From the NCBI GenBank assembly GCA_030770425.1, contig JASJFT010000024.1, positions 248,001 to 312,000 on the forward strand: a stretch of 64,000 nt of DNA, given 5' to 3'. This stretch comes from Darksidea phi (lineage: Eukaryota > Ascomycota > Dothideomycetes > Pleosporales > Lentitheciaceae). Shown here piece by piece: positions 42,102-53,134 of the stretch. The translations under genes and the position numbers were made by a program. The notes under the pieces were generated by a model, which saw only the letters and a program-made list of their open reading frames with translations, did not search any database and had not been told where the DNA came from. Positions within the stretch are counted from its first letter, which is position 1; each line of letters begins with the position of its first letter.

Positions 42102-44422
42102 GCGCCCGGCCGTCGTCGTTTCTCTACGCCCTCGGTCTGGGCTTCTTGTTCTGGAGTTTGATGTCACGACGCCTACCGAGTACTGAGCCGCTTGGGAGAG
42201 GAGTGGGGCGGCATGGCATCACCCACGACCCTTTTTATCCCGCATTACCCACGCCGCCGCGACGGCCACGATCCGGCATTCGGTTCTCGGGGTTCTCAAT
42301 TTGCACGGCAACAACTACTGCCGCCAGTACGTTTCAGCACTGTACATTTCTACCGGCGTTTCCGCCTTCGTCACCCATCGGCACGGCAGTGTAACAAAAG
42401 CATATTTCTTTTACCGGCTTTCTGGTCTACGGGGCTATCGAGGTACTCTTGGGAGAGCATCCTGTTGGTGTTGTGTAGCGCCTTTGTGTGTCATTAGCAT
42501 CTGTCACCGGTGTTGGCCTCACTGGAGCATCGGACACGGCTCCGATCCCAGTTCTGCAGCAGTACTAGCCAGTTGGCTGGACTTTTTCTTTTCGCTCTCA
42601 TCTCACGTGACCGGCGGCATGACGCGTCTGCTTTCCTACTCTAGCACGCATAGTTATGTAGTTGTTTGCCACTGGCATCAATGGGAAGCACCACCATGCG
42701 CGCGCATGGCGAAGAAACCAACCCGCAAGGCTTGTCCCGACGTAAAATATGTCTCATGTGCAACATTCGAAGGTTTCCGGACTGGCTGTAGGTGAGGTTG
42801 CAGCACGTCCATGTTGGAGTGGGTGAAAACTCTTCCGTCCCTCGACGTGGCAGCCAGCCGCGGAGCACCATGGAGACAGGGCCAGACTCGCGCGCTGCGG
42901 ATGCGGCCGGTGCAAATTTTTCACCGCGATGTGTTTCTCAGCGTTCGATGTTGGGGGGGGCAAAGAGGCAAATCACGAGATAGACAGCAGCAAGACGCGA
43001 CGGGAGCCCTCCTGCGAGCCAGCAGCACGGCACGCTCCCGCTTGCCGCGAGTGGGTTCGACCTCTGCCATGGGCCGTTGGCAATCTATGCTGCATTTGTG
43101 CTGGGAACATGTATTGGCTGCACGCCATTTCTCCCGCCGCGCTCGCTGGGGTTGACAGCATCTCAAGTTCCCCGCACCGAAGCGGGCCGACACGACATGG
43201 GCACGCCGACCGGGGGCATCCTCGCACGCACGACGCACGACGCACGACGCAGCCCGCCCGACGACGACGCAATCAACCACCCTGCATGCGCACTGTGCAC
43301 TGTACACTTCCGGCCCATGAGGTCGTTCGACGCGCGCAAAGGACCGTACCGGATCGCTGCGAGGAGTGGCCTGATAGAGAAACCTTCGATGCTGGCACCA
43401 CCTGCCGGGAAGCCCACCCCTCTTACTTACACGCCGTCGACAAGCATGCGAGTTACCGAAGCCCGCGAAAAGAAGAATGCCTGGCAACAACCATGATACG
43501 ACCACGTCAGAGGCGGAAAATTCTCACTCGCCCAGTACGCGTCCGGGGGGTAGCCACTCCAAGTCGGAGTCTTTCGTTTCGCACAGCGAAGAGCTAGGGC
43601 CCCGTCACTGGCGGATCAGCACAAAATTGATCGTGTCTGTATTTAATTTTGGCCGAGGAGCCCCAGGATTGGCCCAAATTCAAAAAGGCCCCCTCCCATT
43701 TAAATGACAAACGCACCGACTCTCTCGGACGTAGCCGCCGCCCTTTTCGATCCATGAGCGCATTCACGGCTACCGCCCAGCGCTAGAGAGGCCATCACTC
43801 TCCGCCGTACCGTCGGCATCCAAAGCCGAAGTGACACGAAAGCAGGTCCGGTTCCTTGCATCTCCAGGCCATGCCGATCAACAAGTTCGACAGTAACGCC
43901 ACCAGGTTTGATAAGAGGTTGTCGAGATTAGGATGTCAAGCCATCATCGCTGCCTTGTTGGCCCCACACACTTGGATCAGGGGAGGGATTTTGACAGATG
44001 AAATCTCGTTGCAACTGCCAACCTGAACAGTACTCAAACAGCCATCTCAAAGTGCCCTGCGGGCCATCCACCGTTTAACTCCAACGAGCCCCACCTCCCC
44101 TGTGACAACAAAGGAGAGACGGCCATTGCCGAGGACGAAGACTGCTAGCTCCCGAAGAGTCGCCATGGAACCCCGTCAAACGCCCCTTGCTAACCCCCAA
44201 TACCTGATGTTCCTATACAAAACTCCGAAGAAGCAAAATCGAATAGAAACTCCCTCTTTACACCAGCGACTGAGGCATGAGAGAATTTCACCACCACCCC
44301 GAAGGATATCCAATGTTCGTGTATCCAAAAATAACAAAGCAAGTCATACTAAACTCACCGTGGACAACAAACGAGCCAAGTCGCACAGGAGGAATGTTCC
44401 AGGCTCGGCGTAACCCATCTTC
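42102..44422. other. Long gene-free interval downstream of the ECL1-like gene
   Basis: About 2.3 kb with no supportable gene. The left part is probably the 3' untranslated region of the ECL1-like gene. Longer open frames around 42900-43600 exist in several frames on both strands at once and show no domain, so they are treated as composition artefacts. Confidence 0.45.
43226..43250. repeat. Short CGCACGA heptamer repeat
   Basis: The heptamer CGCACGA (or a rotation of it) occurs about three times in tandem here, followed by a partial copy. It is too short to say more. Confidence 0.6.
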
Positions 44423-46613
44423 TTACGCAGCTTCCGTCTTCATTGCCGCAGCATTGCTCATCAGTTTCTTCCTCTGCTTCTCTGCCCACTCCCGGCTCGC
44501 GATCCTACCCCTCTCCGCTGCCTCAGCTCTCGCTTTCTTTGCAGCTTCTTCTTTCTCCCTGCGCTCCCGCTCTCTTGCCTCCTTCTCCATCTTGTCCCTG
44601 TTGAAAACCTGCTTCCCCTTGACCTTTTGCGCCGCAGCATCTGCAGGCGTGACCGTGCTCTTGATAACGGCTCCAGCATTCAACATCATACTGTTGCGAT
44701 TTGGGGAGTGGGCCGAGGAAGTAGACATGGTGCGCGAGAGCACCATACTTCCGCGCTTCCCAGCGCTGCTCGACGTCGTGCGTTGCCGAGGTGGTGCCAT
44801 GGTGACGCCGTTTGTGTTTTCTTTGCTCATCACATCTTCGCGGGCTTTGCTGGCGGCAGTTTGGCGTACCGGCGCAGGACCCTGTCTGCGGACGGGAGCA
44901 GGACGGGCCTTGAAGGCCGCTTTCTTCGCTGCCTCAGCCTCTACCTCACGCTTGATACGCTCTTCTTTCTGTGTTTTTAACTTTGCTGCAATGGCTTCAC
45001 CTGGCAGTTGAAAGTTTGCTACAGTAGGTGGCTTTGTAGATTTAGGCCGCGCTGGCACGTTTACATGATGAGTCGCAGATTCTGCGCCTTCCGCTTCCCG
45101 CCTTATCCGTTCCTCCTTCTGAGCTTTCAACTTCGCCGCGATAGCCTCTCCTGGCAGTTGGAAGTTGGGCTTGGTGGGAGCCTTGGTGGATTTCGGGGGT
45201 GGGGGCATGCTGAGTGGTCGCGGCTTCGTTGGTCCTACTTCGGCCTCACGCTTTAGACGTTCTTCCTTCTGGGCTTTAAGTTTCGCGGCGACGGCCTCGC
45301 CAGGTAGCTGAAAGGTTGCTTTAGTTGGTGCTTTCGTCGACTTGGGCGGCGGTGGAGGGGTGGGGAAAGACATGCTGATGGGTCGACGCTTGGAGGCAAG
45401 ATAATCGGCCACTTCACCCGATGCTTTCCTCTCCTTAATCGGCGCGCGTACACTGGAGGACCGCACCACGGATGATCGAGTTGCCGCAGGCTTGAGCGAC
45501 TGCCTGGGCACAATGCTCGCATTTCCCGAGACCTTGGAAGCCAGCGGTGATTTTTTAAACGCCTTCGCTTGTGCTTTTGGTGTCGCAGTCCGCGGGAATA
45601 CCGCCTTCCTTGGGGACTTTGCTTCATCGGCCGACTGATCGAAAACAATCGCCTTGCCTACCTTCTCGAGAGCCTCCTCTAGCGCATCGAAAGCTTCGAT
45701 GGACTCTTCGAGCCGCATGGGCGATCTTGCGGGTGACTTGGATTGACTTCGCGGCGGTGTACGGCTGGGAGTGTGGCTTGTTATGGGGGTTGCTGTTTCT
45801 TCACATGGTTTCTCCGAGGTCAAGGTCTTGGGCTCTGGCTCAGAAGTAATCTCAACTGAGGGTGTGATAATCTCAACTTGGGTTTCGGTTGCAGTGGCAC
45901 CGGGCTGTTGCTCGGGTTCCGGGGTGTCGGTCTCCTCAGCAATAGTGATGTTGTTTACCGCTGGCTCCTGTAGTCGAGCTTCTTCTTGCGCATTTGATGG
46001 TTTCAAGATTGGCCTCTCCGGCGTCGCCGCGACGGGCGCCTCTTCCTTCGCCAAGTCTTCAGCGGAGGGTTCTTGTGCTGGACCGCGCGACCGAAGCGAT
46101 CTCGAAAAGTCGTCCTGCTGTTTGGACAATTGGCGGCGCGTGGTTCGAACCGCGCGGGGGAGAGGACACGCAGGCTGTTGGTCGCTCAAAGGAGCTTGGG
46201 CAATATCTGTACCCCATGATTAGCTGACGCATCTTATTAATGCTTGCAGTCCGATGGCAGCACGCACCATCTACAGTCCGCTGTGCCAGCTCATCAACGG
46301 CCGCATCGCTCACGGGGCTCGCAGCAACCAATCGCTCGTCCTCCAACATCTCGACCACCTCGACTCCATCCTCGGCAGTCGTGCCCTTCTTTCCCTTTAC
46401 GCCGGTTTTGGCGCCGCCTTTCGCGTTGGTCTTCTTCGCGGGCATCTTCGCAGTGTGCACTTGCTCAGGCTCTGGCTCAATGGTGGTGTTGGGGGACACC
46501 TCGCCCAATGGAACGCGCTCGTGCGGATCGGGATGCAGATGATGCGACGCGTCGGCTGTCTCGCTGTCGATGTACTGTGCTTCAGCGCGCAATGCTGCGC
46601 GAGTAAGGCGCAT
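44423..46613 (-). CDS. Uncharacterised basic protein with three FQLPGEA repeats
   Basis: Two exons: 46613-46268 and 46206-44423, giving 709 residues. The 61-bp intron joins AQRTVD to DIAQAPLSDQQ. I do not recognise the family. The N-terminal third is acidic and Pro/Thr-rich, with a short basic patch (MPAKKTNAKGGAKTGVKGKKG). The centre is basic and Ser-rich with many SP and TP sites, likely phosphorylated. Three imperfect repeats of about 40 residues follow (nucleotides about 45370-45250, 45195-45080 and 45045-44930), each of the form KSTKAPT-x(2)-FQLPGEAIAAKLKAQKEERIKREAE. The C-terminus is a highly charged helix (NRDKMEKEARERERREKEEAAKK). The repeat plus charged helices recall microtubule- or cytoskeleton-associated proteins, but that is only an impression. 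Confidence 0.82.
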
Positions 46614-46892
46614 CTTCGCAAAGACGGTATTGCTAGAGTATCCCGCGGTAACCGTGCAGCGATAGCGGTGTTGCGGTAGAAGCCATAGAGGGACGGGCGT
46701 CGGTGTTTTAGTGTTGATGTCCAGTGTTTACAGGGCATCGCATCACAACAACATCGGATCCGACTGGCTGGGGCGCTGTCAGCCAATCACGTGCATGTCG
46801 GAGGTTTGCGACCCCCACGCTCGCCGTTGGACTCTTGAGGTTCCCGCCGCGCAGCTGCAAATAAATTTTTTGTAGGCGGAAAAGCGCCATAG
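46614..46892. promoter_or_regulatory. Divergent promoter region, repeat protein and AGX1
   Basis: These 280 bp lie directly upstream of the divergent repeat-protein gene and of the open frame that leads into AGX1. No gene is seen; it should contain promoter elements for both directions. Confidence 0.4.
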
Positions 46893-47270
46893 TATCGGTA
46901 CTCGGACGGTTCCATAATCGACATTCCCACTCCGCTTCGCTGCCCATCTCATCCGGATTGCCGTCCCCGAAGATCCACCACCAAGCTGGCTGCCCCGCGC
47001 CCGCTCCTCACCCTCGCCGCCTTCAATTGCCGCCGCTACCCCTCGTTCTCCTCCGCTTTCGTCACCGTGGCGCCCTCGCAAGCAGCCTCGCGCCTCGGCC
47101 TCTTCTCGAGACATCTCGAGCCGAAACCCTTCCTCGAACTGAACACCCCTTTCTCCACCGAACGCAGCGCGCGCCTTGTCGACGACCAGGGAAATATCGT
47201 CACGCCCAGGAAACCTCCCGAGTACAAGCCGACGGCGAAGAAAGCAATTGAAGCAGAGGCGCCTGCCAAA
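46893..47270 (+). other. AUG-less open frame in phase with AGX1, mitochondrial presequence-like
   Basis: The AGX1 frame is open for 126 codons upstream of its ATG, back to a TAG at 46890, with no ATG in between. The translation from about 46971 is rich in Arg, Ser, Ala and hydrophobic residues and nearly free of acidic ones (KLAAPRPLLTLAAFNCRRY...ASRLGLFSRHLEPKPF), then becomes ordinary soluble sequence (LVDDQGNIVTPRKPPEYKPT). A CTG at 46986 has a strong initiation context (AAG CTG G), and a GTG at 47067 also does. Either initiation at a near-cognate codon or an unseen upstream ATG exon could attach this presequence to AGX1. Confidence 0.4.
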
Positions 47271-48528
47271 ATGTCCAGCCAAGCCCCCCACCCCGCCCTG
47301 CTCATCCCGGGCCCCATTGAGTTCGACGATGAGGTTTTGCAGTCCATGAGCCATTATAGGTATGCATCCGTGCTTGTTCAGGTGCAGACGACGCCGACGC
47401 TAACCTCCGCAGCGAATCCCACGTCGGCCAACCGTTCGTGAACACATTCAGTGAGGTGCTGTCCAACCTGCGCAAGCTCTTCCAGTCCACCGACCCCGCC
47501 GCGCAGCCCTTCGTCATCTCCGGCTCCGGCACATTGGGTTGGGATCAAGTCGCCGCAAATCTTGCTGAACCTGGTGACGAAGTGCTAGTCCTGCACACTG
47601 GGTACTTTGCCGACTCATTCGCCGACTGCTTTGAGACATATCGTGTCAAGGCTACCCAGCTCAAGGCCCCAATCGGCGACCGTCCACAGCTCGATGAGGT
47701 CGAGGCTGCGCTAAAAGAGAAGCAGTACAAGATCTTGACCGTTACACACGTGGACACGAGTACGGGTGTGCTGAGCGAGATCAAGGCGCTCAGTGAGCTC
47801 GTGCACAGAGTCAGCCCGGAGACGTTAGTCGTCGTCGATGGCGTCTGCAGTGTTGGGTCCGAAGAGATTCGCTTCGATGACTGGAAGCTCGACGTTGTCC
47901 TCACGGCATCGCAGAAGGGCATCGGTTGCCCGGCTGGTCTTAGCATTCTCATGGTCTCTGGTCGCGCCATCGAGAGGTTCAAGGCGCGGAAGACCCGACC
48001 TACTTCCTACTTCGGCTCTTGGAAGAACTGGTTACCAAGTATGTCTGGTTCTGTATCAGCTGTCCCATAATGCTAACCACCGTCGCAGTCATGCAAAATT
48101 ACGAGGCGGGGAAAGCTTCTTACTTTGCCACTCCCTCTCCCCAACTCATCCACGCGCTCGACACCGCCCTCAAGCAGATTCTCTCCCGCCCCGTCGACCA
48201 GTACTTTGCCGCACACAAGGCCGCATCGCAAAGGGTCAAGAAGGCTGTCGCAGACTTTGGTCTCAAGCAGCTTGCAACCAAGCCTGAGAACCAAGCCAAC
48301 GGCATGACTGCCATATACCTACCCGAAGGCATCACCCCTCCTGACGTCATCCCGAGCTTGCTGAAGAAGGGTGTCATTTTCGCTGGTGGTCTACACAAGG
48401 AAATTGCGTCCAAGTACATTCGATTTGGTCACATGGGCGTTAGCGTCACGGATCCGAACCGACCTGATATTACCAAGGCTATTGAGTCACTAAAGGAATC
48501 GTTGGCTGAAGTAGGATACAGGCCATAG
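47271..48528 (+). CDS. agx1: Alanine-glyoxylate aminotransferase
   Basis: Three exons: 47271-47359, 47413-48038 and 48089-48528, giving 384 residues from the ATG in MSSQAPHPALLIPGPIEF, the usual fungal start; yeast Agx1 has 385. It is a class V PLP-dependent aminotransferase that converts alanine and glyoxylate to pyruvate and glycine. Visible motifs are LLIPGPIEF, SESHVGQPFVNTF (restored by splicing), ISGSGTLGWDQVAANL, THVDTSTGVLS, VVVDGVCSVGSEEIRFDDW and TASQKGIGCPAGLS, where Lys198 is the PLP-binding residue. No C-terminal peroxisomal SKL-type signal is present (ends EVGYRP). Upstream lies an in-frame, presequence-like extension that lacks an ATG, described separately. The adjoining divergent repeat protein shows no functional link. 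Confidence 0.95.
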
Positions 48529-49461
48529 ATTCTAAGATAAAAGAGGGGGGGGGCGGGGGGCCGGGGCAAGAGTGTATCATAGAGACGAAATAGACACTGG
48601 TGGGAGTGAAGAATAGGGTATAATCGGTGGCACTGTGATAGACCATTTGCTGTAACAGCAATTTACAAACATAGATGTCGGTGAGATCATCCAACGTTTG
48701 ATCGGGGATAGCAGAGAGTCGCGTTAGGCGATGTGTAATCGACGCCGTGACAATCTAAGTTCTAGGCACTGACTGACTACATCAAAGCTATTTCTTCAGA
48801 TTTTTATAGTGAGAGTCTCTTTTGTAAGGTCCGCACGAAACACAGTAGCAGTTTTCACAGAGTAGAGGTCCTCTACCCGCACCTTATACACGATAACATC
48901 AATGGCTATAGCGAAAGAGGATTTTATCATTTCGCTAGACTTGCTATGAAGCCCCCTTATACTTCGATGTGCACCATTCATCCCTTTTAGGCAGGTCGTT
49001 TACCTAGCTTGCTTATCTGCCTTCAGTAACCTCGACACCACCACGCGACCTACCGCCCGGCCACCTGCCCAAATCGACTGCTCCGAATCCTCCCGCGAAT
49101 CACCATCTCCAAGATGTTCGGGTTTAGAAATTGCGACGCCGGATCCATGGCGATCTCCCGGGCAAGGTAATTGGTAGGGCCGGCAAATGCATATCGATCT
49201 GGAAGGAATTAAGAGTCTGCACTTTCGAACGCTTGGCTTCTTCCCTTTGCAGACGGTAGCAATACAGCATCCGAGCCGCTCTTCACAATAATTTAGGTTG
49301 AATACGTTGTATGACCTGGCTTATCTAGTTGAGTTGGCAAGTGGATGTATAAAGTGATGGGAATAACTCATTAGACAGTAATGCTTTGGTTCCTGGGTAG
49401 CTCACTGTCAGTCCGTTGTTCGTACCAAGCACCTTTTCGGCACCAGTGGCTTCATATCAAG
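48529..49461. other. Intergenic, nothing recognised
   Basis: This 933-bp stretch starts with the AGX1 3' untranslated region, including a G-run at about 48545-48562, and ends with the aminopeptidase promoter. I looked for tRNA-like structure and found none that I can support. Confidence 0.45.
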
Positions 49462-50806
49462 ATGCGTTATTCACTGTGTATAGCTGCTCTTGCAGTAACA
49501 ATACTGGCCCTACCTACGCAGGATGTAGACGTTCAGGAGGAATTATTTACCATCGAACTAGTAGGCGGTGAAAGACGACAAGTAACTGAAGCTCAAAAGT
49601 TTGCGCTGAAGGCCGTGAGTAGATCTCCATGACATACATCAGAGCTAATTGCACATATACTTAAGTATACTTAGGAGGGAACGAACTTCTTCGATGTGAC
49701 CGAATATCTCGACTTCACACCCTCATCCCTCGCTAGACGCCAGGCCGTAACCTACCCAACAACCCTGACCCAAGGCACATCGGTCCGATCACTTACCGCC
49801 AAGCTAAGCTCCTCCAACCTACAATCCAATCTTCGGCCCTTCACTGAGTTCAATAATCGCTACTACCGCGCCTCAACCGGCAAGCAGTCTTCCGACTGGT
49901 TGCTCGAGAAGATAAAGACCTATATCCCGGCCGGCTCAGTAGCGACTGCGAGTCAGTTCACTCACTCTTTCTCACAGAGCAGTATCATTGCGAAGATTCC
50001 GGGGAAGGGGAGTAAGACGATTGTAGTGGGTGCACACCAGGATAGTATCAATGGAAATAGCCCGACGAGTGGACGGGCGCCTGGCGCTGGTATGTTGCCA
50101 TTCATTCTTCTATGCCTGGGGTCTAGGACAAGAGGCGGATGAGAAGTAGGGATTTAGAAATGGAGAAGGCTAATGAAGGCCACCAGATGACAATGGCTCT
50201 GGCACCGTAACCATCCTCGAAGCCTTCCGGGCCCTCCTTACTAACAGCACCATTGCCTTGGGCGGCGCTGCCCAGACCATCGAATTCCACTGGTATGCCG
50301 GTGAAGAAGGAGGCCTTCTGGGCTCCCAGGCTATCTTTAGCTCCTACTCAAGCTCTGGTCGCAACGTCGCTGCGATGTACGCTCCCTCCCGCCCTTACCC
50401 CGTTGCCTCGATTTCACCTCACCAACACCCACTGATTATTGTTAGGCTTAACCAAGACATGACCGGCTACACCGCAGGCTACACCTCGCGCGGTCTAACT
50501 CCCAAGTTCGGCGTCATCACCGACAACGTCAATGCCGCGCTCACCGCCTTCACGAAGCGCGTCATCTCTGCGTACACAATCAGAGCGTACGAAGAAGACG
50601 AGTGCGGATATGCATGCAGTGATCATGCAAGTGCGACCCGTTATGGGTTCCCTAGCGCGATGATCTTTGAGAGTGAAATGGCGTATGAAAATCCGTACAT
50701 TCATACTTCGAGCGATACCATTAGTAGGGTGGATTTTGCGCATATGGTTGAGCATGCAAAGTTGGTGGTGGGGTTCGTGGTGGAATTGAGCTTTGTGGTG
50801 CTGTAA
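49462..50806 (+). CDS. lap1: Secreted leucine aminopeptidase, M28E (LAP1-like)
   Basis: Four exons: 49462-49614, 49675-50089, 50187-50376 and 50446-50806, giving 372 residues. Splicing restores KALKA-EGTNFF-like continuity, APGA-DDNGSGT and [12 protein letters not shown]. It begins with a signal peptide ([21 protein letters not shown]), then a propeptide, then the M28 catalytic domain. The two-zinc site is complete: VGAHQDSIN (His), DDNGSG (bridging Asp), [13 protein letters not shown] (general-base and ligand Glu), NQDMTGY (Asp) and YIHTSSDT (His). [10 protein letters not shown] gives the conserved disulfide. The enzyme removes N-terminal, preferably leucine, residues from peptides outside the cell. 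It is the last intact gene before the repeat isochore. Confidence 0.93.
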
Positions 50807-52679
50807 ACCGACTGATAAGGGTCGAAGTAGGTTGGTAGGTGAGGCTACTGGGTAGTGATTAACGGACATTTAATAGCTATACGTTGCTCACTTTAACATT
50901 GCTGTTTCACGCCTTGCTCTTTCGCTTCCAAGGCCAACTTCGAAAGTCGAATGTCGTCAATTTCACATTGTGAAGATACTAGGGCACCAAGACCTTACTT
51001 AAGAGATCAGCCTCTTAAAACGTAATCTCCAAATTTTAGGAGCACGATGTCTAGACTACCCATCCATGATAGAGAGGCAAAGAGGATATCTATAGGCTGC
51101 AAAACCTAAGGACTGTATCCGATTTGAATATTTGCTTCGACGTAAATGCTAGTACACTCTATTAAATACAACGAAACTGGGGTAATCGTATATATATGCT
51201 CCTAAGTATGCATCGCACAGCCGCTCAAACGTTGTCCAGGCGTAGATACTCTTCAATACTGTATACTTAGCGTTAGATATGCTAATTATCAAGACGTCGG
51301 TTGGCGCGATCGCCATGAAATATAGTCCATCAATAAACTAATACTATACTGGCCAGCTATACTTATATTTTACATTGAACGCGAATGTTAGTATAGTTAC
51401 GTAATATACGTTTTCCTTTTTTTCTTTTTTTCTTTAAAAAAAGGAAAGAAAAAAGTATTGTAGAATATGAGATAGGAGGGCGGAGCTCACGACGCGCAAT
51501 CGAAGGATAGGAGAGGTAATAGAATAGCCATCGGAATACTCAATCTATTAAACCATACTCTAATACTAGATAGGATAAAACGAGTATTACCGTATCGATT
51601 CTATTATCTAAATTTTTATCAGGCTTCGGCTATAAGATACGATAGGGCAAGTAGGTATAATAACGCTAAGGTAATAAAAGGGTTATATTCGGATAGAGAT
51701 AAGACGAATTCTTAAGAAGACGTAATAGTAGGACGTAGGACTATATAGGATCCGGTATATAACCATAGCCGGGGCGATGATAATCCGGGAGTCCTCCGGT
51801 AGAAGTTGTTATGGGCTAGGCTTTACCTAGCCCTAGCTAGCGTCACGCGTAGTCTACTAGGCGAGCTAATCTGCTGGGTATATAAGCAATCGAGCCAGCG
51901 GCAGGGCCTTCCCCCTATATAGCTAGTTATTCTGAGAGATTCGTTGATCAGAACAATACGTATCCTTTTGGCGCGGTTGGGTACCCGCGCCTGGGAAGAA
52001 GGATAGCCTGCGGAAGCACGCTGATGGCCGGAGCGCTAGCTACGCTTAAGTACCCCTGGTACCAGCCCGTCAAAGAAGTAGGTATAATAATTATTTTCTT
52101 TTATATATAGACTTTAAATATTTATTATTAAAGTAAATTAGTACTTTTACTTTATTTTACTTTAGAATAGTTTTTACATTATCTTTAGAAAATTATTAGT
52201 TTTTAAAAAAAAAATATAAGACTCTTTATAATTTTATAGTTAAGAACGGGTCCTATTAACTACTTAGTCGATAGACTAAGTTTTTTTAGCCTAGAATAGA
52301 CCCGATAAGACTTTATATACCTTAATTAAGCCTCTTCTATTTAATTTAGAATTACTTCGAGCTCTTAGTAACGATTTATTTCTTCTATATAATAGAATCT
52401 ATTTTACCTTCTATAATTATTCTTTTACTATATTAATACTATTAAGTTTTATAGCTAGAGTTAAGTATTATCTACTATTTATACTTACTCCTTAAAGAGA
52501 ATAACTATTATTTAGACCTATTATAAAGTATATACCCTATCGTACTAGTATCGCTAGTTGGCTATAGACGTCTTTTTTTCGTTCTATCGAAATACCGCTC
52601 TAGGGAGGATTATAGGCCGCTTCTATTCCCTCCTCTAGGAGCTTAGGCTACTACCCGGCTATTATATATTATACGTACC
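50807..52679. repeat. Start of AT-rich, RIP-mutated isochore
   Basis: Composition drifts to A/T with abundant TA dinucleotides from about 50,900-51,200 onward, and no frame longer than background survives on either strand. Between about 51,740 and 52,080 some GC-richer pieces remain. These are presumably fragments of older repeats that flank the intact element to the right; no family could be recognised. Confidence 0.6.
51413..51455. repeat. Imperfect T-rich/A-rich inverted repeat
   Basis: Poly-pyrimidine arm CTTTTTTTCTTT (51424-51435) faces poly-purine arm AAAGAAAAAAG (51445-51455) with about 10 bases between, giving a hairpin-capable stretch. It may be a low-complexity remnant or the edge of an old element. 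Confidence 0.5.
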
Positions 52680-52684
52680 TTTAT
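52680..52684. repeat. Target-site duplication TTTAT, left copy
   Basis: The five bases directly before the left LTR are TTTAT, identical to the five directly after the right LTR (59722-59726). This is the duplication expected for Ty3/Gypsy integrase. Confidence 0.85.
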
Positions 52685-53134
52685 TATTATAAACCAAATA
52701 TATACTACGGGATAGTATTAAAAGAAGCTACCCGAGATTAAACCTATTACTAGCTCTAATACGGAATACGACGACTACGACTATAGTATAAATAATAATT
52801 AGTACGGACGACTTTACTAAGAAGTTACGTAATAGATCTATAAATCTATAAGACTTAGTAAATATAGATTTATAGAGCTATAGATCTATAGATTAGTAAA
52901 TCTACGGGAATATAGAGCTATAGATCCTATAGATTTAAGAAGACTAAATTAATATATAATAACTACGAATCTCCTAGATAGTTTTCTCTTATAGTTAATT
53001 TTCGAATCTAGATTAATCCTAGCCTATTAACGTAATTAAACTATTACCTATTTATTCCTACTCCTTTATTCCTATCTTAAGTATAAACCCTAAACGAGGC
53101 TAAATAATCTATCGGGCCTAGACCCCGTTTAATA
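52685..53134 (+). repeat. 5' LTR of the Ty3/Gypsy element
   Basis: A 450-bp terminal repeat beginning TATTATAAACC and ending CGTTTAATA. Its partner at 59272-59721 is the same length. In the segments I aligned, every difference between the two is a transition, in both directions. The ends read TA...TA, consistent with usual TG...CA ends changed by RIP. Confidence 0.92.

Noticed and set aside
42929..43597. Plus-strand open frame of 222 codons downstream of the ECL1-like gene
   Set aside because: It begins at a plausible ATG but shows no domain, has equally long competing frames on the other strand, and has biased composition.
46120..46160. tRNA-like B-box sequence GGTTCGAAC
   Set aside because: It lies inside the second exon of the triple-repeat protein and no cloverleaf can be formed around it.
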